A program made the translations under genes and the position numbers. The notes under the pieces were generated by a model. That model was not told the DNA's origin. It was given only the letters and a program-made list of their open reading frames with translations, and ran no database searches. A DNA stretch of 64,000 bases, from contig JAZLLG010000043.1 in NCBI GenBank assembly GCA_045598045.1, positions 23,170-87,169 on the forward strand. The letters are read 5' to 3'. The DNA is from RGIG3528 sp045598045 (GTDB taxonomy: Bacteria; Bacillota; Clostridia; Lachnospirales; Lachnospiraceae). Of the stretch, positions 24,781 to 33,526 are shown piece after piece. Each line of letters opens with the position of its first letter. The first letter of the stretch is position 1.

Positions 24781-26538
24781 TCATTTATTTTCATCTGTTT
24801 TCTGTGCGGAAGCCGCTGCCTCTTCAGCAGCCTTGATTTTACTAAGTTCCTCTTCTTCAAGCTGTCTGTAAGCGACCTTACCGACAAGAGTTTTGGGGAG
24901 TTGCTCGCGGAACTCGATTTCCTTCGGCATTGCGTACTTGGCAATGTTCTTCGAAGCATACGCTCTGATGCGTTCACGCGTTTCCTCATTCGGCGCAACA
25001 CCGGGCTTGGGAACGATAAAGACCTTAACCCTCTGCATCTTCAGCTTATCCGGAACACCGATAACACAGCTCATAAGAACATCCTCGTGAGCGTCAAAAA
25101 TGTTCTCAAGCTGAGCGGGATAAACGTTATAGCCCGAAGTAATTATCATACGCTTGCTGCGGCCTTTGAAGTAGATAAAGCCGTCCTCGTCCATATAACC
25201 AAGGTCACCCGTGTAAACCCACCGAAGTCCGTCTGCATGGTCGCGGAGGGTAACTGCCGTTTCATCGGGATGATTGACATATTCCTGCATAACCGTAGGC
25301 CCTGCAAGAAGTATTTCACCCTCTTCGCCGTAGGGAACTTCTTCATCGGTACCCGGTTTGACGATTTTGATGTAGGTATCCGCAAAAGGAAGACCGATAC
25401 TTCCTTCCTTGAACATATGCGGAGGCGTCAGACAGCAGGCCGTAACGGTTTCGGTTGTGCCGTAGCCTTCACGTACCTGAATGGAAGCCTTATGATCATA
25501 GAGAAATTTATCGAACTTCTTTTTGAGCTCAACAGAAAGCGAATCACCACCCGAGAAAACGCCCTTAAGGCTTGAAAGATCGGCCTTTTCCATATCTTCG
25601 AGACGAAGAAGCGCTTCATACAGTGTGGGAACACCTGCTATGAAGTTGCATCTGTGCTTTGTAATCTGCTTGCCGTAGCTCTTTGCCGTAAATCTGGGGA
25701 TAAGAATGCATTCACCGCCTTGCGAAAGCATTGTGTGCACACAGACGCCCAATCCGAAGCCGTGGAAAAGAGGCATTGCCGCAAGCATTTTGTCACCCGG
25801 GCGGAACATCGGATTGGCGGCAATAACCTGTGAGCTGAGTGCATTAAAGTTTTTATTTGAAAGAAGAATGCCCTTTGTCGTGCCTGTTGTTCCACCCGAA
25901 TAAAGAATTGCGGCAGGAGCATCGGACTGTCCCTTTGCTTCGTAGTTGTAGAAGCAGCATTTTGCAAGCTGCATGAACTTGTCCCACATAATAACCGGAG
26001 CATCCTCGGGAATTTTCCTGATTTTGCGTCCTTCCGTCAGCATATAACCGACCTTGATGGGCTTTGAAAGTTCATCCTTTATCTGAGCAATAATGATGTT
26101 GACGCAGCAAGTATTCTCTCTGATTGCTTCAAACTTGTGATAGAACTGGTCAAGCGTAACAACAGTTACACTTTGGGAATCGTTTATGTAAAACTCAAGT
26201 TCCTTCTCACTTGAAAGAGGATGAACCATGTTCGCAACGGCTCCGATAAGGTTTACGGCATAAAACATGAATATTGCCTGGGGGCAGTTGGGCATTGCTA
26301 TGGTAACCCTGTCTCCCTTTCCGACACCGATTGTTCGAAGCGCCTTCGCGCACTGACGGATTTTGGCTATCATTTCTTTGTATTTCGTTTCCTTGCCCAT
26401 AAAGCGAAAGGCAATGTATTCGGGATACTTTTCGGCAACCGAATTTAACATATCGAACATCGACCCTTCAAAATACTCAAGAGTCGACGGCATTTCTCCA
26501 AGGTGCTTAATCCAAGGAGTTTTTGCTGTAACAGCCAT
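24781..26538 (-). CDS. Acyl-CoA ligase (long-chain fatty acid CoA ligase type)
   Basis: 585 residues. AMP-binding superfamily motifs are seen: the phosphate-binding loop ILYSGGTTGTTKGILLSN (about residues 210-227), YGTTET, WVYTGDLGYMDEDGFIYFKGRSKRMI and the catalytic lysine near PKTLVGKVAYRQLEEEE. It forms an acyl-adenylate and then an acyl-CoA thioester; the chain-length range is unknown. Its ATG directly follows the stop of the acyltransferase gene (TAAATG), with AAGGAGG upstream, so the two form one operon and probably one pathway. Confidence 0.88.
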   Translation of the reverse strand: MAVTAKTPWIKHLGEMPSTLEYFEGSMFDMLNSVAEKYPEYIAFRFMGKETKYKEMIAKIRQCAKALRTIGVGKGDRVTIAMPNCPQAIFMFYAVNLIGAVANMVHPLSSEKELEFYINDSQSVTVVTLDQFYHKFEAIRENTCCVNIIIAQIKDELSKPIKVGYMLTEGRKIRKIPEDAPVIMWDKFMQLAKCCFYNYEAKGQSDAPAAILYSGGTTGTTKGILLSNKNFNALSSQVIAANPMFRPGDKMLAAMPLFHGFGLGVCVHTMLSQGGECILIPRFTAKSYGKQITKHRCNFIAGVPTLYEALLRLEDMEKADLSSLKGVFSGGDSLSVELKKKFDKFLYDHKASIQVREGYGTTETVTACCLTPPHMFKEGSIGLPFADTYIKIVKPGTDEEVPYGEEGEILLAGPTVMQEYVNHPDETAVTLRDHADGLRWVYTGDLGYMDEDGFIYFKGRSKRMIITSGYNVYPAQLENIFDAHEDVLMSCVIGVPDKLKMQRVKVFIVPKPGVAPNEETRERIRAYASKNIAKYAMPKEIEFREQLPKTLVGKVAYRQLEEEELSKIKAAEEAAASAQKTDENK

Positions 26539-27402
26539 TTAGATTTCAACCTCCTTATTCAAAGGCTCATCAAGAAGCTCGGGATTTTCAAGAAGTTTCT
26601 TTAAAAGCTTGACGCTCTTTGAGTAGTAGTAACCGTCTGCAAGACGCTCATCAAGAGTGATGCCGAGATCTACGGAAGGTCTCATTGTTACATTTCCCTT
26701 TTCATCGTAGAACGGTCTGTCCTTCATCTGGCCGATAAGGCAAATCATGGAGCATGTGCCCCAGTTCGTAAGATGATGATAACCGCTCTTCATACCTATT
26801 GAGCCAAGATTTGAAAGCACAACGGAAGAATAGTAAGGGTCTGTGGCAACAATAGACCTGGGAATCCATCCGTGACGTTCGACGAACATCATGATGTGAA
26901 TTACGAACTTGCTGAACCATCTGGGCATCTTGTTGAAAATGTCCATGGCATTCGTTGATGAATCCACTTTGTCCGAGCGGCATTCCATTACCTGCTTGCG
27001 AATATACTCATGAATGGAGTCAAGGTTGTTGTCGCCCTTTGTGTGAAGAAATGCGAGAGCCTCGCCTCCGTTGTCCGCGAACTGTTTCTTAACAACAAAA
27101 GATGCCGAAACTTCGTTTCTCTGATAAAAATTGTCATTTGCAATGAAGCGGTTAAGCTTTTCCCGAAGAGTAATTGTTCTCACAAGTGCGGTAAGTATGC
27201 ATTGGAAAAGATTGTACTTATAATCGGGATTACCGGCGTTCTTTTTTTTCAAAAATTCATTAAGGTTTGTAAGGTCAATGGTTTCACTGATAAACGCTTC
27301 GTTATCACAGCGGTTTGGATAGATAACACCCGTCACGAAATGAAGTGAATCAAGTTCTCTTATAAGCCTTCCGTCTTTTCTGTCTCCAAACTTTCTCCCC
27401 AT
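26539..27402 (-). CDS. E2/chloramphenicol acetyltransferase-like acyltransferase
   Basis: 287 residues from the ATG at 27400-27402, with GGAGG 7 nt upstream; a frame opening at 27423 is rejected. The fold resembles the catalytic domain of 2-oxo acid dehydrogenase E2 enzymes, with the C-terminal VDLGITLDERLADGYYYSK segment (about residues 244-262). No lipoyl or subunit-binding domain is present. The family motif DHRxxDG reads DERLADG here, so Glu252 replaces the catalytic His while Asp256-Gly257 are kept. It probably acts with the acyl-CoA ligase immediately downstream. Function uncertain; it may be a non-classical acyltransferase. Confidence 0.75.
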   Translation of the reverse strand: MGRKFGDRKDGRLIRELDSLHFVTGVIYPNRCDNEAFISETIDLTNLNEFLKKKNAGNPDYKYNLFQCILTALVRTITLREKLNRFIANDNFYQRNEVSASFVVKKQFADNGGEALAFLHTKGDNNLDSIHEYIRKQVMECRSDKVDSSTNAMDIFNKMPRWFSKFVIHIMMFVERHGWIPRSIVATDPYYSSVVLSNLGSIGMKSGYHHLTNWGTCSMICLIGQMKDRPFYDEKGNVTMRPSVDLGITLDERLADGYYYSKSVKLLKKLLENPELLDEPLNKEVEI

Positions 27403-27493
27403 AACAAATCCTCCGTAAATCAAATGATGATTAGTGAAATTGTATTCCTATTTAATCAAAAAATCCACAGAAATCCATATCGGCGTATGAAGA

Positions 27494-28960
27494 TTATGCT
27501 TCTCCGACTTCTTTACAGATTCTCTCGTATTCATCCTCATCGAGCTTATATTTTTTCTTGTAAAGGAAATACGAAACCGTCATATGAAGTGCGGGAAGGA
27601 TTGCCATGCAGAGCAGCAGTCCGAGTGTCTTTTCTCCCGTAACGGACGAAATAACATCCGTAATTCCGCTAAGTTTTTCAACGTCTCCGATTTCCCCACG
27701 TGAAGCCATGTTTTCAAAATCGGCAATCTTGTTTGTAAAATCGGTAACCCCAAGAATCAAATAAATGCCGGAAGTAATGAGTACGGTGAGTGCAGACGCC
27801 ATCTTCGTGATGAACGGACGAAGCGAAGTAATAATGCCCTCTTCACGAGCACCGTTTTTATATTCATTGTATTCCACCGTATTCATGATGGAGATCATCA
27901 TGACAAGATAGAAACAATAGTTGCCGAAATTGCCGCACATAAATCCAAATGTAAGTGCATAGAACTTAATGTTCTCCGGAAGAGCTATTCCCGAGATGAG
28001 CATAACGGCGTACCCGACTGCCGAAATAACAAGCATGATACTCATAAGTTTCTTTCTGTTGATTTTTCTGGAAATCATCGGATAGAAAATCATGAGAAAA
28101 GCTGTCGCTGCCATGCCTATTGTGGTGAAAAGCGAATAAAGACCGCCGTCATAACCGAATTCAAAATAGATGTATGTTGAACCGAGACCGCCGTTAATTA
28201 GTCCGTTTCCAACTTCCTGAATGAGGAAAATCACAGCCATCCAACGAAGCTGATCGTTGCCTGCAAACACCTTAATGATGTGCTTAATGCTGACCTTTTC
28301 CTTTGTGGCAGAATCGTTTGCAACCTTCTTTTCTTTTACGCCTATAAGCGTGAAAACACCGAAAATGGGAACAAGAACAGCAATCACAAGTGCCACCGCG
28401 CCATATGCCGTCTGCGCGTTACCACCGATTGCTTTATCTCCTGCGGTAAGCATGGGAATGAAAATGGAAGCTGCCGTACCACCGATGCCCGCAAAGAGTG
28501 TCGCACGGCTTGTAAGCTGATTTCTCATATCCGCATTGGAAGAAAGGGCCGGAATCATGCCCCAGTACGAAATATCACTCATAGTGTAAGTAATGGAAAA
28601 AGCTATATACATGCATCCGAAGAAGATGATAAAAGGCCATCCCTGAAGCTTGGAATTAAAAGTGAAAAATATTACAAAGCTTGTGGTAATGCAGCCTGCA
28701 AGAAACCACGGCTTAAATTTACCCCATCTTGTGCGCGTGCCTTCGATGATATTTCCCATGATAGGATCGTTCAAAGCATCAAACACCCTGGCAAAAACCA
28801 TGATGCCGGTAACCGCTGCCAACTGTCCCGTAGTAAGATTCCTCGTGAACAGTATGAAAGTGAGCAGGAACCCAGTGATAAGCGAATAAACCATGTCTCG
28901 CCCTACCGTTCCCAAAGGGTAATAAATCAAATTTTTCTTGTCCTGTTTTGTTTTCTCCAT
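27494..28960 (-). CDS. GPH-family sugar:cation symporter
   Basis: 488 residues from the ATG at 28958-28960 (MEKTKQDKKNLIYYPLGTVG), with AGGAG upstream; a longer frame to 29041 overlaps ylmH and is rejected. About twelve membrane segments are predicted. The N-terminus FLLTFILFTRNLTTGQL and the DALNDPIMGNIIEGTRTRWGKFKPW loop (about residues 58-82, in two parts) mark the glycoside-pentoside-hexuronide family. Substrate unknown; a plant pentoside or hexuronide would fit the GH127 and KDPG genes elsewhere in the window. It starts 19 nt after the ylmH stop. Confidence 0.85.
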   Translation of the reverse strand: MEKTKQDKKNLIYYPLGTVGRDMVYSLITGFLLTFILFTRNLTTGQLAAVTGIMVFARVFDALNDPIMGNIIEGTRTRWGKFKPWFLAGCITTSFVIFFTFNSKLQGWPFIIFFGCMYIAFSITYTMSDISYWGMIPALSSNADMRNQLTSRATLFAGIGGTAASIFIPMLTAGDKAIGGNAQTAYGAVALVIAVLVPIFGVFTLIGVKEKKVANDSATKEKVSIKHIIKVFAGNDQLRWMAVIFLIQEVGNGLINGGLGSTYIYFEFGYDGGLYSLFTTIGMAATAFLMIFYPMISRKINRKKLMSIMLVISAVGYAVMLISGIALPENIKFYALTFGFMCGNFGNYCFYLVMMISIMNTVEYNEYKNGAREEGIITSLRPFITKMASALTVLITSGIYLILGVTDFTNKIADFENMASRGEIGDVEKLSGITDVISSVTGEKTLGLLLCMAILPALHMTVSYFLYKKKYKLDEDEYERICKEVGEA

Positions 28961-28979
28961 CTTACCTCTCCTCAACACA

Positions 28980-29723
28980 CTAACAATATTTATAAACCAC
29001 AATATTATCTTTGCCCTTTTTTGACAAGCCCAACGTTTCACCTACAACAAACTTTCCAAAACCTCTGACGGAAAAGATATCCCCTTCCTTAAGGAGCTTG
29101 TCCGGGCGCTCCAAAAGCGCTCCGTTAAGCTGAACAAGCTGTTTTGAAAACAATGGTGCCACGTTTCCCCTGGCCAGTTTGCAAACATGGGCAATGATTG
29201 CGTCCGCACGCGGCGAGCTCACCTGAATCTGAAGCCTCTGTTTTTCGCTTTCAAAGCTCTCTTCCGGGAACACGGCCTTGCTGACACTCACCTGATTTCG
29301 TCCCACCGAAACCAGATTGTCTGTAAGATAGTCCGTAATACGTTCATGGCAGAACATATATGCGCACTTATCTTTTACAAGGATATCACCGAACACCCGT
29401 CTGTCGAGTCCGAGATTCATTACTGCCCCAAGAAAGTCACGATGAGTAACCGCCGTGGAAAACTTTTCGGAAACCGGTGATATTTTAACACATTCTATCG
29501 GGAAAGGCACGTCATATCCGAATTCTTCCGGATTACCGAAACGAATCATTCTGCGCTCCGCAAGCTCATAGCCTCCGAAGAACTCTCCCGCATTCGAAAC
29601 CTTTCTGAATTCACCCGCCTCCGCAACTGTAAGAAAATCGCTGAATTCGAATGTATTATTGTTATAAGACCTTTTTTCAAGGTCCTGTAATTTTTTAACG
29701 GTAAATAATATCTCGTCGTCCAT
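28980..29723 (-). CDS. ylmH: S4-domain RNA-binding protein YlmH
   Basis: 247 residues. The N-terminal YlmH domain has FSDFLTVAEAGEFRKV and a central HRDFLGAVMNLGLDRRVFGDI motif (about residues 94-114); the C-terminal S4 domain (about 175-240) has RADAIIAHVCKLARGNVAPLF and VQLNGALLERPDKLLKEGDIFSVRGFGKF in parts. In Firmicutes YlmH usually lies in the division gene cluster and has been linked to ribosome-associated quality control. Here it follows addA with a TGATG one-base overlap, so it is translated as part of the addBA transcript, an unusual context. Confidence 0.88.
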   Translation of the reverse strand: MDDEILFTVKKLQDLEKRSYNNNTFEFSDFLTVAEAGEFRKVSNAGEFFGGYELAERRMIRFGNPEEFGYDVPFPIECVKISPVSEKFSTAVTHRDFLGAVMNLGLDRRVFGDILVKDKCAYMFCHERITDYLTDNLVSVGRNQVSVSKAVFPEESFESEKQRLQIQVSSPRADAIIAHVCKLARGNVAPLFSKQLVQLNGALLERPDKLLKEGDIFSVRGFGKFVVGETLGLSKKGKDNIVVYKYC

Positions 29724-32700
29724 CAGTCAAGTACCACAACTTCATTTTTTGCCACGCTGTAAATTACTTTTTCTTTTACGGGCTTTCCACGAAGTTTGGA
29801 AAGAGCCCTCGCGTAAAGTTCCAATTGTACGCTGTACCTTTCCGTCAATTCCTTTACAGCATCAGCATACACCTTGTCGGTCTTATAGTCTATAAGTACA
29901 AGGTCATCTCCCTCATCGATATATGCATCAATGATACCTTGAAGCATAACCGTTTCGGTAGCGGTTTTCACATGGGCAAATTCGCGGAATTCCTCATTTG
30001 AGAGACCATATACAAAGGGTTGCTCGCGATAGAGCTTACCCTCCTTAAAGGCGCAGATCATCCTTTGTCCTATACTGCTCATACAAAATGCAGTAAGTTT
30101 TTTCAAGCTGACCGTTTCCTGAATATCCTTCGGAAGATATCCCTCCGAAATGAGTGCCTGCAACTCTGATGCCAGAGACTCCGCACAGACCGTCCTGTTT
30201 GAATAATCCCCCGTATATCTGATTTTTTCAAGCACCTCATGGTATAAAGTTCCACGTTCCGCACCGGATATTCCTTTTTTGGCAAGAACACCGCTTACCT
30301 CAGCCTCTGCGGTTTCAGTCACTCCGTCCTCGGCTTTTGTGAGTGTTTCAACTTCCACCGCTTTTTCTTCTTCCATATCATGAATGGCAATCATTTTTAG
30401 CTCGGAAACAGAAACCTTGACAGGAGCCTTTGCCTGTTCGGAATATGGATAAACGAACTCCTTACGGGCATTGATTTCATCAACTATGTCGGGATCTTCA
30501 AGAATGCTGCCGCACGGCTCAGTTCCGGGCAAATCATATTCCGTGTCTCCTTCCAACTGCGTGTGCGCACTTGTTTCGTCAAAATGTATCAACGACACCT
30601 TGAACGTTGCTTCAAAGGTTTCCGTTCCGCATTTTCTACTAAGGCGCGTTTCCGCACTGCCGTTTTCAAACGCCGCAAACTCCTTTTCTCCAAGCCCGGA
30701 AAACACAACGGGAGCAACAAGATCCATATATGTTCCGGCTTTATCAAGATATGAGTAGGTTACAGAACCGTCCACAAGAGCATTCTGCCACTGCATTGCT
30801 TTTTCGCACGGCTTGTCAACGCTTCCCACCATGAACAGTTTTTCCTTTGCTCTTGTAAGTGCAACGTAAAGCACACGCACTTCTTCAGCCATATCCGAAT
30901 GTTTCTTCCGGTTTTGCAAAAATGACTGTTTCAAAGTCTTTTGTTTCGTACGTTTTTGAACATCAATATAATTCGAACCAATACCAAAATCCTGATCGAA
31001 AATCAGTTTTCGCTTCGAATCGCTTTTATTGAACTTACCACCCATCCTGCACACAAAAACAACGGGAAATTCCAGGCCCTTGCTTTTATGGATTGTCATT
31101 ATGCGGACGCAACCTTCCGTCGTTCCGGAAGTTGCCTCGCCGAAGTCCTTTTCACCTTCCATAAGCCTGTCCACATACCGCAGAAAATCATGTACCCCGG
31201 TGAAGGTACTGTTTTCATAGGTTTTTGCTATGCTGACCAGCTGGTCCAGGTTACCGCTTCTCCTGTCTCCCTGAGGCTGTATGGACACGATGTCCTTGTA
31301 CCCACCGGCTTCGTAAAGGCGCTCAAGCACTTCATGTACGGTCATGTATTCGCTTTCGCCTATAAGCCTGTCATACAGTTCGAAGAAACGCTCCAGCTTT
31401 TTATTTCCGTCTGCCGAAGCAAGTCTTGCGCAGTCATAAAGCGCTTTCCCGGACTTGTCTCCATACCTCACGACAAGCTCAGCCACTTCTTCCGCATTCA
31501 TCGAAACAAAAGGCGAATACAGAACCGCCGCGAATGCAATGTCCTGATAAGGATTATCAAGAATGCGCAGGAAGGAAAGTGTTTTCCGTACCTCCGTGGA
31601 ATCAAAGAAGCCCGTTCCCGTTTCCGCGGCCGAAGGAATGTGAAGCTTTGTGAAAACCCTTGTAAACACCTCCGAAATTTCCCTTGCAGACCTGATTAAC
31701 ACTGCAAAATCATTATATGTAACGTTTCTTGTTTTCTTTTTACCGTTTTCGTCTTCACCATCCGCAACCTGAAAATGATTGGCGACCATGTCCTTTATTT
31801 TCAAGGCTGTGCAAAGTGCTTCTCTTTCGATTGCTGTTGTTTTTGCGGCAGAAAGCTTTTCATCCTTGCTCGAATCAATTCTCTCATAAAGGTCATAGAC
31901 CCTGCTTATGTTTTCAACCTCTTCCTCCGATGCCTGTGAATCGATAAGCATTAGTTCCGTCGAATATTCGTCCGAGTCCTCGGTGTATGCTCCCGAGCCG
32001 AAATGAAGTGCCGCCTTCTCGTCATATTCGATTTCGGAAATGTCTTCATGCATAATTCCCGACATGATGACATTTACGGAATCAAGCACGCATTTTCTGC
32101 TTCGGAAGTTTTTCGAAAGGTCGATTTTTCTGTGAAGACCTGTTTCTTCAAACTCATGATATTTACGGTTAAAAAGCTCCGGGCGGGCCTTTCTGAAGCC
32201 ATAGATACTCTGCTTGACGTCTCCGACCATAAACAGGTTCGGGATATCTCCAAACTCTCCGGAAACCGCTTTGAGAGTGTACTCCTGCAAAAAGCTGGAA
32301 TCCTGATACTCATCAATCATTATTTCATCATAACGGCCTGCAAGGGAGCGTGCCGTATCCGTGGGAACCTCCTCTCCGTCCTCATTCCGGGTACAAAGAA
32401 TTCGATGAGCAAAATGAGCCACATCCGAAAAACCGTAAGCGTTTCTGTCAGCTTTTTCGGCATCAAATCGTTTACTGAACTCGCGGGTAAGTCTTATAAG
32501 TTCCAGCATGGCGGGAGCCGTCTTTTTGTAAACAGCTTCCGTTTCCGAAAGAGGGCATGAAAAATAATCGGTTTTAAGAGTTTTTAAACAGTCTTTGTAG
32601 CTTTCGCGAACAGCTTTTACAACATTTGTAAGCGTTTCTGAGTAGAGTCCTTCTTCAAACTGTTTGGAAGTGGGACCCTTCATCATCGGGAAGTTCATTT

Positions 32701-33526
32701 TGTCGCGCATACTCTCATACAAAGAATCGAAATTCTGCGCGTTAAGAAGTTCCTCCAACATCTCTCTGTCGGCATTCAATGCTTTCAGGCACGGCTCCGG
32801 CCCTTTTGCGGACTTGTTTCCCGCAATGTTAACCGCTCTCAGGCACATGCTCATGCAGTCTGAAATCACTCTCTCAGCCTCACGAAAAACATAATCCGGC
32901 AGGCTGCTTTCTTCAACACTTCTCGAGTAATCCTCTTCAGCTCTGTTAAGCCATTCGTCCGGACGCGGATCACTGTCGGCATACCTGTAAAGACTTAAAA
33001 TAAGTTCCTTAACACCCGCATCATCTTTATGAGACGTGTAAGAAGAAAGAAGATGCCTGAATTCGTCCGAATCCCTTTCATATTCCTCATCCAGATATTC
33101 GGTAAGCACATCCTCCGCCAGAAGCTGAAGCACGCTTTCATCTTCGATTCTGAACCCCGGATCGATCATAAGGGAATGATAATTTTCTTTCACAACCGAC
33201 ATACAAAAACTGTCTATCGTGGAAATCTGCGCTGTCGGCAGCATCGCAAGCTGCTTTCGAAGGTTTTCGTCAAGAGGGTTCTCCTCCACAGCCTTATCAA
33301 GCGCTTTTCCGATACGTTCTCTCATTTCTGCCGCAGCAGCCTTTGTGAATGTAACGATAAGCATTCTGTCCAGATTAACAGGCTTATCTTTATTGGTCAG
33401 TTTTTCAATGATTCTTTTAACGAGAACTGCAGTTTTTCCCGAACCGGCCGCCGCTGCCACCAAAAGAGAGCAGTCTCTTGCATCAACTACGGCTTTTTGT
33501 TCCTCGGTAAGCTTAAGCTCAGCCAT
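29723..33526 (-). CDS. addA: AddA, helicase-nuclease subunit of AddAB
   Basis: 1267 residues. The UvrD-like helicase begins LTEEQKAVVDARDCSLLVAAAAG with Walker A AAGSGKTAV; motif II is EIMIDEYQDSSFLQE; motif III is VGDVKQSIYGFRKA; motif VI is VRVLYVALTRAKEKL. The C-terminal PD-(D/E)xK nuclease domain has GIIDAYIDEGDDLVLIDYKTDKV (about residues 1205-1227) in adjoining pieces. With AddB it resects double-strand breaks up to Chi. The gene overlaps addB by 8 nt and runs into ylmH. Confidence 0.96.
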   Translation of the reverse strand: MAELKLTEEQKAVVDARDCSLLVAAAAGSGKTAVLVKRIIEKLTNKDKPVNLDRMLIVTFTKAAAAEMRERIGKALDKAVEENPLDENLRKQLAMLPTAQISTIDSFCMSVVKENYHSLMIDPGFRIEDESVLQLLAEDVLTEYLDEEYERDSDEFRHLLSSYTSHKDDAGVKELILSLYRYADSDPRPDEWLNRAEEDYSRSVEESSLPDYVFREAERVISDCMSMCLRAVNIAGNKSAKGPEPCLKALNADREMLEELLNAQNFDSLYESMRDKMNFPMMKGPTSKQFEEGLYSETLTNVVKAVRESYKDCLKTLKTDYFSCPLSETEAVYKKTAPAMLELIRLTREFSKRFDAEKADRNAYGFSDVAHFAHRILCTRNEDGEEVPTDTARSLAGRYDEIMIDEYQDSSFLQEYTLKAVSGEFGDIPNLFMVGDVKQSIYGFRKARPELFNRKYHEFEETGLHRKIDLSKNFRSRKCVLDSVNVIMSGIMHEDISEIEYDEKAALHFGSGAYTEDSDEYSTELMLIDSQASEEEVENISRVYDLYERIDSSKDEKLSAAKTTAIEREALCTALKIKDMVANHFQVADGEDENGKKKTRNVTYNDFAVLIRSAREISEVFTRVFTKLHIPSAAETGTGFFDSTEVRKTLSFLRILDNPYQDIAFAAVLYSPFVSMNAEEVAELVVRYGDKSGKALYDCARLASADGNKKLERFFELYDRLIGESEYMTVHEVLERLYEAGGYKDIVSIQPQGDRRSGNLDQLVSIAKTYENSTFTGVHDFLRYVDRLMEGEKDFGEATSGTTEGCVRIMTIHKSKGLEFPVVFVCRMGGKFNKSDSKRKLIFDQDFGIGSNYIDVQKRTKQKTLKQSFLQNRKKHSDMAEEVRVLYVALTRAKEKLFMVGSVDKPCEKAMQWQNALVDGSVTYSYLDKAGTYMDLVAPVVFSGLGEKEFAAFENGSAETRLSRKCGTETFEATFKVSLIHFDETSAHTQLEGDTEYDLPGTEPCGSILEDPDIVDEINARKEFVYPYSEQAKAPVKVSVSELKMIAIHDMEEEKAVEVETLTKAEDGVTETAEAEVSGVLAKKGISGAERGTLYHEVLEKIRYTGDYSNRTVCAESLASELQALISEGYLPKDIQETVSLKKLTAFCMSSIGQRMICAFKEGKLYREQPFVYGLSNEEFREFAHVKTATETVMLQGIIDAYIDEGDDLVLIDYKTDKVYADAVKELTERYSVQLELYARALSKLRGKPVKEKVIYSVAKNEVVVLD

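Noticed and set aside
24781..27402. Start of a polyketide or lipid biosynthesis cluster
   Set aside because: Only a ligase and an acyltransferase are present; no ketosynthase, carrier protein or further tailoring gene adjoins them.
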